From positions 10,311,563 to 10,375,562 of the forward strand of contig JAJEKV010000014.1 of NCBI GenBank assembly GCA_021234155.1: 64,000 bases of DNA, given 5' to 3'. Every line of letters begins with the position of its first letter. The stretch's first letter is position 1. The position numbers were made by a program, and so were the translations under genes. Below are positions 11,950 through 24,203 of the stretch, piece after piece. This stretch comes from Isoetes taiwanensis. Its lineage: Eukaryota > Streptophyta > Lycopodiopsida > Isoetales > Isoetaceae. Under the pieces are notes generated by a model, which worked only from the letters and a program-made list of their open reading frames with translations, ran no database searches and had not been told where the DNA came from.

Positions 11950-14900
11950 ATTTGATACCATATGGGGTTTGTATCTTTTACCCAATTCTTCCGCGTCAGA
12001 AAGTTTTTACATATGCTCTATCTAACCCCAAAGTCCTTGACAATGTAGGTCCCCAAATCTGCCTTCCATACAACAGTGTCCTTTGCACTAATGTTTTGAA
12101 CAACATTTTCTTCAACCCCCACCGGCCGGGCTTTTGTATATTATAGCATTTACACAACATTCTGTATAATGCCTTTTTACCCCCAGTAATATGTTTCTTT
12201 ACACATTCTTTCCACCTGTAATTTGTAGTGAATTCTAAGTCCAAGTGTTTATAGTAGTCTACCACCTCAAGTTTTTCGTCCTTATATACAAACTCTGGCC
12301 TATTCATTGTGCCATAGACCATTATCTTGGTTTTAAAAAGATTCACTTTCATTTCCTTTTTATCACAAAATCTATCCAGGTTAAGTAAATGCCAATAGAA
12401 CTGATCATCTCAGATCACATAGTCACCTAATCTAGTGCTCATGAACCATTTTGTTGAAGCCCACATTCCAATTTGTAGATGTACAATAGCAATTTTTGCA
12501 AGAACCTCTTCATATAACTTAGCTACTGTCCCTTGAAGGAGACTAGAACCTCAAGTTCTTCCATTCTCTTTCCCAAGCTATTATGTAGCACAATGTCAAA
12601 GGCTTTTGAGAAATCTATGAAAGCTGGATATAGCTTGCTCTATCAAAACTCTCAGTGTCAACGCATGATCCAAGGTGTTACGCACCCACCAAAACCAAAT
12701 TTTGACATTGGACTCGTCTGTTATGATCTTCGGCCCATCTTCCCTTCCCATTTTAACAATTCTACACTCAAACCTTGCAAATTTGCTACTTTACCATTTT
12801 GCACGCATTTCAACGCAACATTTACATCTTCATTTGTAAAAATGTCTTCAATCACATTTACACTTTCCATGTTCACAACATTTTCACAAAGAATATAAAG
12901 AATGCATTAGTGAATCAGCTTTTCTTCCTCCAATTCTAACGATGGCAAATTTCTCTTCAAATTATTCTAGAATGTCTCAGATCCCTCATCCTGCTTTCTT
13001 TTAGCGATATGCCATTTCTTCTCCATTATCTGCCTTTATACTATTTTGGTTGAATCTAACCCTTGGGTAGATGGGTTTTTTGCCAACGACATTCCTTGTC
13101 CCACCATGTGTTTGAATGTGTCCCTTGTTTCTTCGGTTTGGTGTATCCAATCTTGAGTCTCGAGGCTTACAACATCTACAATAATCGTAGATGACATTAG
13201 ACAATGAAATAGACATGTAGTCGAGAAGATAATAGAAGAATCCAACTTGAGAATGAGAGAAATGAGGCTCATGTCATTTCTAGCATCTAAAAACTTTCTT
13301 CTTAAACTCATTAGCAACACATGTAATGCAATTTCAAGGAGGGCCAAGTTTTTCCGAAAAATCAACCCTGAGGCCCATATGGTCTAGGAATTTTACCATT
13401 TTTCATATCCTTGACAATTTGCAAAAAGCTCAATATTCTCAAATGGCTTAGTAAAAAAAAGTTCCGTTCACTTCTAACTTTAGTACCAAGATTGATGAAG
13501 TCATCAGAATATTAGAGGTGGCATCTCTGTTAGTACCCATGATGTTGATAAAATGATCACTAGCAACCTTCTTGACGCCTTCATCATTAGAGATGACATT
13601 TTCCCCTTATCTTGACCTCATAAATTTTTTTTTTTTTCAGCCTTTCCTTTGCTTTTGATAAAAAAAGATATTTAGAGTTGCACCGTTCGTCCTCTTTTGA
13701 TCTCTTTAATTTTAACCTTGACTTTCCATCCTTTATGATTCTAATTTCTTTCCTTTTCATTAACAACTGGTATTAATTATCCCGCTACTCCAATGGGCAT
13801 GATAAGGCTACTTCTCAGACTATTAAGATGGACATTGTTTTGATAGAAAATATTCTTGCCCCACTCTTTGAGCCAACTTTAATCTATTTACTTATATTGA
13901 TCCACCATTCCATCTTTCCAAATCTGTTAGTAGGCTTATCATTATTATTGATGATATTTTATACCTTACTCACGAATTTTTCATGCTCCATGAGGCTGAT
14001 ATATTTTTTTTTTTTTTTGAGAGAATGGGGTTTTTTTCATTAATTATAGAAAAAGGTACAAAAAGTTAAGTGAGCCAATAATTCCATGAGGCTGATATTG
14101 AACTTGAAATAGGAATTTCTCTTTCTTCTATTATCATTTCCCTCGGATAATAACTTATTGGGGAAATGATCAGAGATAGTATACCCTTCCAACTTATCTA
14201 CTCTATTACTGTTCTTCCAGAGATCCTCCTCTCTTCGTCTGTCAGTATGTTGGATTAGGTCTTCAGTGTCGTTTAGAAGTTAATATATTGCTTCTTGCTC
14301 TTTCTCGTGTCTCGTCTCGGCATTGTACTTCAAAAAGCGACGCCATCTATCCTCACCGAAAAGAAAATCTATCGTGGATCCATCCTATGATCACACCAAC
14401 CAGTAGGCATTGGGTTTGGTCCTAGCAAGAGTTAAGCCCTAAGACTAAATAAGATTATGTAGGACACCTAAGATCTCGACAAAGGAGTCCTAGAATTCTT
14501 GGTTTTCATATAACTATTGATAACCATATTAATGTTGCATCTAGAGATACATTCATCAAGAGCCAGATTTTGTAAGTCGTGGCTTTAACTTATTCCCCAA
14601 ATTAGAACCCTATCAGATGGATTATTATACGCATAAACATTTACCAATCCAATCTTACAATCTCCAATTTTATCGTACAGGATCTGCCACCTCCCACTAC
14701 TGCTATTGACCATGTAGTTGTCTTCCAGATTAACATCCTGATTCCAAGCTATAGCAATACATGTAGAGGAATAATTAGCAATAATAGACCAAATCCTATA
14801 TTTATGGGGAGGATTCCCGAAATAATTCTTTCATGATTAAGATCATGAATCTTATGCTCTTGGATAAAAGGAAATCGTTTAAGAGTAGAGAAGCGCACCT

Positions 14901-14990
14901 TTAAGCATCCATTTAAGCCCAAAACGAAAGCACTACCACACACAATGTCAATCCGCCGCTTGAACACGGCCCCCACCAAGATCCAAGGCA
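11950..14990 (-). mobile_element. LINE relic with endonuclease and reverse transcriptase
   Basis: Read on the minus strand, 14990-14600 carries an L1-type endonuclease-like stretch: AWNQDVN, GRWQILYD, then GLVNVYA. The segment 13365-13000 resembles the linker between endonuclease and reverse transcriptase. Near 12650-12580 lies FIDFSKAFDIV, reverse transcriptase motif A with its catalytic aspartate. 12352-11996 gives MKVNLFKTKIMVYG, then YKHLDLEF and KALYRMLCKCY, the usual region after the catalytic core of plant LINEs. Stops and frameshifts are frequent, so the copy is dead. I see no poly-A or microsatellite tail at the 11950 end. A later 80-bp insertion sits at 14003-14082. Confidence 0.75.
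13987..14098 (-). mobile_element. 80-bp retroposed insertion with 16-bp target duplication
   Basis: TCCATGAGGCTGATAT occurs at 13987-14002 and again at 14083-14098. Between them is an 80-bp segment starting with a long T run on the + strand, that is, a poly-A tail on the minus strand. The minus-strand sequence just before the tail (CCCCATTCTCTC) looks like a plant LINE 3' end. This is a heavily 5'-truncated LINE or a SINE insertion, placed inside the older LINE relic by target-primed reverse transcription. Confidence 0.85.
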
Positions 14991-15009
14991 CACATTCCCA
15001 CCAAGAAAC

Positions 15010-15548
15010 TAAGAGCTATAGCTGCAATAAGGACAGGGTCCCACCACCATGAGACACCGGGTACGGATGGAGGGCAGGGAATCCTCCCAAGATGAGATTA
15101 TGCCGTCTTCGCCACATGCGAGATAGTAGAAGATGAACACCATGCTCTGTGAATGCCCAACATATACACACATCCGAGGCCGAAAGTACCATGCCGATCT
15201 CGTGATGCTCGGAGATAGCACTCACTCAACCGTTGGCTTCGGGCCAATGGTGGCACGCCTTGCATCCTACATTCTCGCAAGTCTCCACCGCCAGGGGAGT
15301 CCCTCACAAAGACCGTGGAATTTGAGCCTAAATAGGGCCTCTCAACCAATACTACAAGGGTTTTTCCTCCCACACGGGGTTTTTTTCATCCCAAAGGTGG
15401 TAGAGACACATTGCATGTGGTTTCTCGTGGTTTTATTTTTGTGTTTGGAAACTTTCCGCTTATATTGTAAAACCGCCTCATAGGCCGCTTGGTCTCCATG
15501 GACGTTAAAATATACTTCCTTCCTTCCTTCCTTCCTTCCTTCCTTTTA
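15010..15548 (+). mobile_element. LINE 3' end, + strand, with (TTCC)n tail
   Basis: The plus-strand frame holds CEIVEDEHHALCECPTYTHI followed by RGRKYHADL, a Cys/His-rich C-terminal motif typical of plant LINE ORF2 proteins. It is followed by a 3' UTR ending in CATAGGCCGCTTGGTCTCC, then a TGGACGT-type box and a (TTCC)n run at 15517-15544. The same terminal box occurs at five other places in the window. The copy is truncated at its 5' side. Confidence 0.7.
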
Positions 15549-16579
15549 ATTATGCTATTAGTACTTGAGAGAATCCAAGTGATCAACTTAATTGATTTAT
15601 TCAATTAACACTTATGAACTCCATTAGCCATTCTTGATTGAATGGCTAATTTTCTTGGAATTACCCACACGAGGCTTGGGTTGGGTCCTTTTTTCACTTT
15701 TCCTCTTCTTTGATAAGTAACTTGCTGTGAGCCAAGCTTGTCATAATCTGGATGAATTCACTCTCACCAATTTTTTTTCTTCAGATGGCTCATCAATAAA
15801 TCTTTCTCAATATAATTCTCGTTAGGATAGAAATTTGGTACAAAAAAAGTAACAGTACTTGTGTTGACTTTCACAGAAAGATCAACATTTTCATTGACCT
15901 AAGACCAGATTGTCGTCTATAGTGATGCCATTGGAAAGCTTAGTACTAAATCTTTACTCATCACAATGTTGCTCTTGCTGCCTTCACTCGATTGCAGTTT
16001 TTCTTTTGCATCCACGCCTGCTTAAACTGAGAAGGGAGAGCCCTCTAGTCAATAATTTTTACTTTGTTAATTCCATTATCTCGAGTATTGATGGGGACTT
16101 ATTTTAATCTCTCTTTTGCAATCTGAATTGATGTCCTTGGAGATGCAAACAGAAGGAAAATAGAGATGCAAGACTTCACCGAGATATTCACAACAATCTT
16201 CTACAAGTATCAACTTATAAAACATCTATGCATTGAGTTACACAAGTATTGGTTCACGATTGGCACTTCAGCCTTTCAAATAAAATTTAAGTGGCCATTG
16301 AAAATTCATTGTTCATATTGTCATTGACTGGAATACTATTCATAAATCAACAATCAAGCTGATCGCCCCAGTCTTATCAGTTTCAATTTGGTATTATCTC
16401 CTTTTAGCTTACACTAAGATATTCAAATTCTATTCTTGTCATGTCTAGCCGGCCGCATGGTAATTCAGCCCTTAATTCAATGGTTAACAAATAGATAAAG
16501 AGATAAATAATGTTTTAACTCTTCTATAGAGTTGCATTTGCACTCTATAAACTATGTAAATAACTAACATATAATATGG
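15549..16579. other. Unassigned DNA
   Basis: No conserved frame or element end is visible. The (AATAG)n tail of the next LINE begins near 16580. Confidence 0.4.
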
Positions 16580-18530
16580 TAGAATAGAATAGAATAGAAT
16601 AGTTTTTTTAACGTCCACGGAGACCAATAGATCATGGGACCCATACAATGGGCTAGTACAATCATTACTACTAGGATTAAAAACCCTGCCCGAAAGGTTT
16701 TCAAGGGAAAACCTTGCGTAATGATGATACTAGACAAGCTTAGATAATGACTAACGAGGGCTCAAGAATTGCGCATGTTTATCTAGAACCCAAGCATGTA
16801 TAATGCCAAGTCATGCAATGCATGGTGCACCGAGAAGTTGTGGAAGCGCGGAATGGAATGCTAGGGTCGAAAAAAATGATTCCGACTACCTCAAAAGCGT
16901 GGCAACTCATAAGAGTATGGCTTTCATCTTCAATAACTTGTAACCGGCAACAGCACATAGTAATATAGTCTTCGCCAAGGCAATTGGCGGCCGCCCCATC
17001 TAATTGCCTCAACCAGACCGGTGGGACCCCGTATAATTGATGCAATAGCTACAAGCTTGTTCCTCGACAATGAAGCAAGCAAATAAGCTTGGGGCCCCTC
17101 GTGCCAAAGTGGGATTTATGTGCATGATAATGACCGCCACTTGGGCCAAAGTAATCAAGGCCCCATATCTTTTGAGAAAAATGACCATTAAGATATTGTT
17201 GCAAAGCTCGTGGATCAAATTGGCAAGCATCGCGCTGTTTCGTTGTACCAACCCAAACGGGCAAACTATGTAGTGCAATGCTCTTTCCAACATCGCTTCA
17301 AACGCCGAGGAGATTCAGCCATGGCAAGTGCAAGAACAGATACCTAACATCATCCATGTGGTGCACCTTGCGAGATATAGTGGAGATGGCGCTTCATGGC
17401 GAATGTTGAAGAGGCCAAAAACCCGGCTCTTTGTAAAAGAATAGCATAGGGCACCGCTTGTTTTAACCCAAGGCCGTAAGTGAGAAAGGACTTTTGCACC
17501 CGCCCAAGCTCTCCCAAGCACTAGCACTAATGGCGCCCCCACACTTCGTAACCATACAAGAAAACAGCTCTACCAAAGCCCCAAACAAGTGGGCTTTTCC
17601 GCGGGCCAATCATGAATTTCTCAACAAAACAATTGTTTTGCATTGCATAGAGTGCTCTCCATCCAGCCAGCCCACCCGCTTGGTAATACATCGCTCCCAA
17701 AGTGTGTTCTTACGTAATTCTACACCAAGATACTTTGTAGCTATCTACAACTTCAACTTCAAGCGGCTATCATAGTGCATAGGGGAACATTGTGACGAGA
17801 AGATTGAACTACCAAAAGCTTGGTCTTTGCAGATTAACACGCAGACTGTGGTTCTCACGTAAACCCGCGGCAGAGCATGTAAATGTTGCCGCATACTAGC
17901 AGCGCAGATGTGCTGGTGAAACATCATCAAAGATACATAAGTTGCCTAATGATATAGTGTGCCAAATGTGGACCTCCTCCGCCATGATTATCAAGCCATT
18001 CTTCCAATTGATCAATGTACAAGCCAAAGAGTGTAGAAGATAAAGGGCAACCCCCGATTTAACCCAATATTGCTAGTGATTTGAGTACCGATGCCGGAAA
18101 TTTAGCAAAAACCCTTTCATAGAGCCGATAAACCGTGATTTTGAAGATCTTGTGGAACCCTGCGCCGCAAAGCCGCCAAAGAAGCTCGCGGGGTATCTTG
18201 ATCAAAAGCGTAAGTAAAATCCACAAAGCATATAAATGTGAAAATATGGTCTATTGTAGAATGGCATGGACGAAAGCCTGCCTGTCCTACAGCACGTACA
18301 CCAGTATGTTCTGCCCATGATGTCAACTGCTTCTCAGTAAGACTGGCTAAGAGCTTTGAAAATATGGAACTTACCATGTTCATGCGATAATTAGAAGGGT
18401 CATGCTTATCACCTGCTTTGTAAATTGGTACGACCTTACTGACAGCCCAAGTTTCTGGCAAGCCTTCTTGCAAATCTTGATTTAAAAGAGTAGTGATGAT
18501 TGGAAGCAATAGCGGACCCCCCATTTAAGC
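16580..18530 (-). mobile_element. LINE relic, RT-containing, with (CTATT)n tail
   Basis: On the minus strand 18524-18117 reads WAVSKVVPIYKAGDKHDPSN, then GQAGFRPCHSTIDHI and CFVDFTYAFD: reverse transcriptase motifs leading to motif A. Further on (18070-17930) I can follow LFGLYIDQLEEWLDNHGGGG and a broken MYL-DD, motif C, then KYLGVEL near 17740. 17540-16780 holds the C-terminal region and a Cys/His segment (CCCRLQVIEDESHTLMSCHA). The 3' UTR ends with the shared GGTCTCCGTGGACGTT box and a (CTATT)n tail at 16580-16603. Multiple frameshifts show it is inactive. It inserted in the same orientation as the LINE at 11.95-15 kb. Confidence 0.85.
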
Positions 18531-19421
18531 AATTCTGCTTGCATTAACATCATAAAAAGATTAGTATGAAGAATGTTTATATTGGACACATTACCCAAAC
18601 TATTAAAGATCGCCATCATAGGGGAATTGGTCCAAAGTGCTGGAGGTAAATTTGGGAAGAAGACCCAGGTGGAGGTCGAAATAACCTCGTAATTTTTGGA
18701 GATATACAGGAAGGTTACCTCATGATGTACAAGGGAATATTAGCAATAGACTCCATCTTTTTCTTGAGGATATAATCAACACAATCATCCTTCCTGCACA
18801 TAATTTGGTAGGTTTTACTATCCGATTTAAGAATAGGAAGAATCAAGATCTTCTAATTCTTAGTAATCAAGTACTTAACTTCTCCTAGAGGGGGACATTT
18901 TCCCAAGAAATGAATAAGAAAACCTTTATTAGAATACATATAAGAGGCAAAAGAATCTTTAGCATAAGGCAAACTGATAACATCGTCAGTAATCACATTA
19001 TTGCCACAATGATTTTGATCATCACAAAAAATAGAGGACAAGCCTCTAAAGAATAGTCTCTAGAACATCCATCGAGACTTATTCATACAGCTTCAACAAC
19101 GCCAAATAATGTTCTCTCTTTAGTAAATTTTAATAACCTGAGGGGTATATTTGGAAATTTTCTAAATATGATACTAAGATAACCATCTATTATTTATAGT
19201 GCTTGTTTCTTATAGACATGATGCATATAAGAAGGTCAGGCACCTTTACAACACAAAGAGAGGGTGCTCAAAGACCGGATTGACCATGCCATCTTGTAGT
19301 ACATTTTTCCACATCGTAGGACATGTTATGTGTCCTCCAATATGGCAGCCATCGTAAGGGTACAAATTTCTCTGTGCAGGAGGATCTCTTCCCAGTACAG
19401 TTAACTAGATGACGTGAGGAG
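18531..19421. other. Unassigned DNA with one MITE terminus
   Basis: A 62-residue minus frame (18853-19041) is unrecognised. Near 19137-19165 the sequence CTGAGGGGTATATTTGG followed by AAATTTTC matches the terminal inverted repeat of the MITE at 54.9 kb. No partner end is seen nearby, so it is a solitary remnant. Confidence 0.45.
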
Positions 19422-19940
19422 TTGTGCAAAGCGCGAGGAGTGGGGCTTCAGAAAAAGTGGGTTGTCTATATGGGGGGCCTAGCTCTTATTCATGATACAT
19501 GGGTACGCCCTTGGGATACCGGGCCTATAAAGCTTAAGGGGATGGAAACTTCAGATTATGTAAAGAAGGCTTTGGATATGCAAATTTCAAGCTGGGAATA
19601 TCATACATTGTTTTTGGGAAGAAAACCTTCCAAGTCCGTTTTGCTTCTTTTCTTGCTAGCAGGAAGCATAAACAACATGGCAAAGTATGTTCAAAAAATA
19701 GGTGATTTATTCTTCTTATTGATGCTGAGCAATCATTTTTTTGGTGAAAGTATTAAGGATGCAGAATATAATCCTGACAATGCAGCATTGATTGCTAGGG
19801 TACATGATACATTGGGAGGTATGGGACTCTTTGATCTATCGGGTTTCTACAGTTTATGCAAGCTAGAGATTAAAAAAATATCTCAAGCAATCGCTATGCT
19901 TGGAACATTTTATATGGCCCAAGTGTTGATATGCTTGTAG
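19422..19940 (+). CDS. Unrecognised 172-residue open frame
   Basis: This is among the longest uninterrupted frames in the window. The first codon used is not assured, because the frame may extend upstream as part of a broken element. The protein has a hydrophobic stretch around residues 65-80 (SVLLLFLLAGS) and no motif I can name. It lies between LINE fragments on the opposite strand, so it could be part of an unidentified mobile element and not a host gene. No promoter or splice signal stands out. Confidence 0.25.
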   Translation: MCKARGVGLQKKWVVYMGGLALIHDTWVRPWDTGPIKLKGMETSDYVKKALDMQISSWEYHTLFLGRKPSKSVLLLFLLAGSINNMAKYVQKIGDLFFLLMLSNHFFGESIKDAEYNPDNAALIARVHDTLGGMGLFDLSGFYSLCKLEIKKISQAIAMLGTFYMAQVLICL

Positions 19941-20360
19941 CTCTTTAGACCAAGTTCGATATGCCCGAAGTCAAACTCAAGTACTAATAAGCTTGAGGGC
20001 AGCTTGAGGACTGTTATACTTTAGCATGCTTTTTGTTATACTTTGCTTACATATCTAAAAATGGTTGCATAAGCTTTCGAGAAAAAGGTTTATTATCTGT
20101 TACTTGTACTTTCTCATCAGTTATTGATGTAGGGAAGCTAGAATACTAGAGATTTCCTGCAAAGATACCTTTCAAAAATACATCATCCAAGGGCTAAGAA
20201 CCAAGATGCACAACTTTCTTATTACTAGCAGAATACTATAGGTAGGATTTGAAGGACGACAATCTATTATCAAGGAAAATCAAGATACATACAAGGGACC
20301 TGTGACATGGGACTCAACGAAATAGATCACTAAGCAAAACCACCCATACACAGTATATAA
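19941..20360. other. Unassigned DNA
   Basis: No recognised feature. Confidence 0.4.
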
Positions 20361-21295
20361 TCATACTCCTTGTGCCGCCTTGAGGCGTTTAATGGCCTCG
20401 TGATAATCAACATGATCTGCGACATTGAGGTGATCATCAACAGACATCAAATTATCATGCCACTGAATAGTACGAGGTAGGATAGGCTCATGAGATGACA
20501 TAACAGACTTTTTCCTCGCTTCCTTCTTCCAATTGACCTGTTGCCATGACTCTTTAGCGTAGATAACAATCTCAGAAGCATAAGCAGAAGCAACAACGTG
20601 GAGAGTAGTAGGAATTATAGCTGCAGCTGATGGTGCTAAGGACAATACCATCGGAACTGTAGGTAGAGCATCTTCCATAGCCGAGGAATGCAAAGCAACC
20701 GGCAAAGGTTGATCATGAATAGATGAAGAAATAATAATAGGAGCTTGAACCTGAGAAGAACGTTGAACAGATACCTGAGACGCACGATTACCTCGACGAA
20801 AGCTAGCAAAAGCCTCCTTATCAGGAAACAAATGGGCTAATTCTGGACCATTCAAAAACTTAAGATCCAACTTCTTATACCAAGGCCCACTCTTCACAAC
20901 TATACAATCTGTTAAAGGCGAGTCCACTAGCATAGAAACACAAATCCTTGGACCATTCATGATGGAGTGTGGGATATGAACCCCAAGTCCCGTTGCAATT
21001 GCAACTAAAATTGATGAGCCATTAGATCAGGAGGTGGATCAATCCCTCTTGATAACCAAGAATCCACTGCATCACTACTTTCAAACATAATAAGAACAAA
21101 GTTTTTTGCCAACAACTTGATGGACTGAAAAGGAGGAAGTTGAAGGCGTCTCAAAAGCCGAGATAACTGAACACGAAATCGTGAAAAATCTAAATAGCCA
21201 CTAGTAAAATACCCAAGAACTGCACAAGAAGATAAGTTCTCAGCACACTTAATATGAGCTTGATGATCCACTTCAACCACAGGAGGTAGGATTTA
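20361..21295 (-). pseudogene. LINE ORF1-like (DUF4283-type) relic
   Basis: Two minus-strand frames follow each other: 21280-21005 (91 residues) and 20960-20361 (199 residues). The second frame stays open upstream of its first Met (NGSSILVAIATGLGVHIPHS). The first has LSRLLRRLQLPPFQSIKLLA then NFVLIMFESSDAVDSWLSRG, and the second NGPRICVSMLVDSPLTDCIV. This layout, a small RNA-binding fold with an F-V-x-F strand followed by an R-x-C-V-x-x-x-V-D segment, resembles the DUF4283 domain in ORF1 of plant L1 elements. No CCHC knuckle is seen after it. It may be the 5' part of the LINE at 11.95-15 kb, separated by later insertions, but this is inference. Confidence 0.45.
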
Positions 21296-22485
21296 AACCC
21301 ATTCTGGCTATCCAAGTATCACATGCTAAACCTTGAAGATCCTTCCCAAAAGATATTCCAAAGATATGAAGATCATATTTGAAGAAATCTTACTCTTCTT
21401 CTTATATTGCAAAATACCGAGGATTGTATTTTTATTTTGAGCCACCCAATTTTTGGACATTCAAGCATTAAATCAGCATTTTCCTATATAATTTATGTCT
21501 TCAAACAATGGATATCAATATGCTCTACATCCTCCCCACCATAAAAGACATCAGAGATAGCTGAGGAAGGGTAATAAAGGGTAGCTTGAACAAAATCAAC
21601 ACAATTATAAATGAACCATTGTATTTATCTAGTATTCAATTGTCTAAAAACCACGATATATGTGGTTTTTTATGCATATCAGAGGATTTATCTAAAATTC
21701 TGGGCTCTCATCAAACCTCCAAAAAGCAAAGCGAGACCCAAGCGATTCCAATACTACGTTAGGTGTTATAGGTAGCAAAGAAGAGGCCGGCGGTTGGAAA
21801 ATAATTCTAAAGGAACCTATTCTACCGAGTAGTGCTAATTTTCCTCCTCCTCCAATGGCTCTAATAATTACTTTATGTCAAGTTTAGTTTCTCGGACCGT
21901 CATATCTCTTGATTATGGCATGGCATTACCAGATTTCAATGTAGGCACACTTCATTTATTCGCCATAGTAGTTTGTCAAATCTGATAGTGGTTTATGACA
22001 TAATTATTGATGCTATTTATCGACTATAGAGATTGTAGTTTATGATATACGTTTAAACAGACAATAGCAATTTATTGAAACTAGTAATGGTCTGTAAGAA
22101 CCATCATGAATTATGACATGGTTAGAGACTACTTTTATTATGCTCAACATTATGATATGGTTTTCGGATGGCATACTAATTGTTGATTTATAGTATGATT
22201 TTATTAGAATGACAATGAGCCCAATATTAGGTATTTATTTCCTAAATTTAGATTTTGATCATACAATATACTTGTCTCTGTTTATCGTAATTGGGACTAT
22301 GTGCCTTTGTTTTGTTAGGTCTGGGTTTCTAGTTCTAGTTACCATCTTCAATTGAGCTTAAACCCCTTGCTTGGTTTGTGATTCATTCCCTTATTCATTT
22401 CATTCATAGGTTGAGTGGGTGCCACCAAAGTCTCAGTAATTTGATTTGAATTACCTCTCTTTTGCAACATATCAATTATCTTCAT
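21296..22485. other. Non-coding AT-rich region with recurrent GTTTATGACATA-like motifs
   Basis: Between 21890 and 22200 short motifs such as GTTTATGACATA, ATTATGACATGG and AGAACCATCATGAATTATG recur on both strands. They look like the subterminal repeats of CACTA-type transposons, but no transposase or paired end is visible. Confidence 0.3.
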
Positions 22486-22530
22486 ACAAGAAATTTATCG
22501 CGGCGGCCTTGACCGCCGCGAACAATTCTC
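22484..22530. repeat. Perfect GC palindrome in a CACTA-end-like context
   Basis: CGCGGCGG (22499-22506) and CCGCCGCG (22513-22520) form a perfect 8-bp stem with a 6-nt loop. It is preceded by TACAAGAAATTTAT, close to the plant CACTA terminus CACTACAAGAAA. A diverged relative, TACAAGAAAGTTATTGCG, lies at 56784. The GC-rich stem stands out sharply in an AT-rich setting. Confidence 0.5.
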
Positions 22531-24092
22531 TTTCCCAACCCCGTTTGTACTCAAGTGAGTCAAACAAAAAAATTTATTCGTAGTGCCCATGTCCTTCTAC
22601 TGACTCACTTCTGGTTATACATGATCTAGTTGTGTGCGTTGTGTTATAATCATGTGCACAACTAGAATGATATTTGACTTACTTTCCAAATTTAAATGCT
22701 TTGTGTGCGCAGTTACAAGGTTATTTGACTTACTTTACAAAGGTCTTCGCTCAAAGGAATCAATCTAGCTAGGTCAAATGCCTCAATTCATGGGAACGAA
22801 CCCAAAGAAGATGGATGACCTTGTAGCTAGAAATGTGCCTGTGGACGTCTTCAATATACGCAATGATGTTTGATTCCTTCAAATGCATAGGCTACTGGTC
22901 CTTGTTTGAAAGATTCCAAAGGGTGTCTGTTTAAGCATACGACCATGACATCAACATATGCCATTGAGCTCGGTGGGTACCAAGTGGGAGGCAACATAGT
23001 TTGCAATGAAACACTGACATAGGTTTTGTAGATAGCAAGTGGAGATGTACAATGTACCGTTAGGTAATTTGTATCAGGTTGAAACATTTGAATGCTGAAC
23101 CTAGTATGAACGTCAATAGTCCTATTCAAGAAGCAATGAGTTGCATTTATGACAGTTTTGTTCGTTTTATCATAAGGGTTATATATTGAATCTCATGCCT
23201 AGATTCCCTTGTTATCTAGAGCAGTCTCTTATTCTTTAAAACATATAATTTATTGCCTAATAGTATGCATTACAAAGACATGAGAAAATACTTACAACAT
23301 GATGTGAGTGTAATTATAATGTACAATGTTGAACCATGCAAGTTCATGATCATAATAGTAAGGAACAAAAACTGAACCCCTCAAATAACAAAGTAATGCA
23401 AAAAGGAAATGGTCAAACCAGAAATCCACCACATAGCCAAAACGATCGATAACAACATCCAAATTGATGCTAAATTATACTAGAAAGGTAGTGCGTAAAG
23501 GGTGGGATTCAAGCCCCCAGTATCCCTCCTTAAGTGACAAAGACACAGATCGTGGTTTTTCTTCAAACCCAGGGCTAACGGCAATGCTAAGAGAGCTAGG
23601 TTTCTCTGATCTACGAATTTCTTGTCAGGATTTGGAAGCAAAATGGCAGCAGACATGCAAGCATCCATAGAATATCTGCCAATTCCAAAGCAGTGCCGAA
23701 ACAAATTGATTTGAAAATGCCTTACTCTCCCCTGCTGAATCAACTGCAAGGGCGGAGCGATTCAAATACAAATTGGTTGCAACAAAACAAAATAAAACAA
23801 ATACCCACGGATCTTTGTCCATAGAAGAACGAGAGATAGCTCAAACCCAACGATCCATTGCAAAGAATATCGAAGCTAGATGCTGAGGTCACCGGACTAC
23901 TACTGCTGCCTTCTGCGACCAGTGCCAGGCAGGGTTCGAAATTGGGGGGTTCGACCCTCAAAAATCCAGCCATTCCAAAAAATTTCCGGTAACAAAAAAT
24001 ATTCCCGGCGGTTTCTCAGTTCATTTTCGTAGAAGTTCCTAAGGATTTTTGGGAAAGTAGAGTATAATTTCATGTATTTTCAGTAGCCTTAA
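22531..24092. other. Unassigned DNA
   Basis: A motif ATTTGACTTACTTT occurs twice near 22672 and 22721. No gene or element could be recognised, and frames at 22851-23129 (-) and 23464-23973 are short and unmatched. Confidence 0.4.
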
Positions 24093-24203
24093 ATGTAAGC
24101 AGGTATTTTCAATGGTTAGGGCAAATTCTAATTTCGGACCCTGCACTCTATGTAAGCAGGTATTTTCAATGGTTAGGGCAAATTCTAATTTCGGACCCTA
24201 TGG
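24093..24203. repeat. Recent 57-bp tandem duplication
   Basis: ATGTAAGCAGGTATTTTCAA begins at 24093 and again at 24150. The copies are identical through the following 30 bases, up to CGGACCCT. Near-identity means the duplication is recent or an assembly artefact. Confidence 0.85.

Noticed and set aside
23928-23960. GGTTCGA motifs suggesting a tRNA T-loop
   Set aside because: No cloverleaf with acceptor and anticodon stems could be folded around them.
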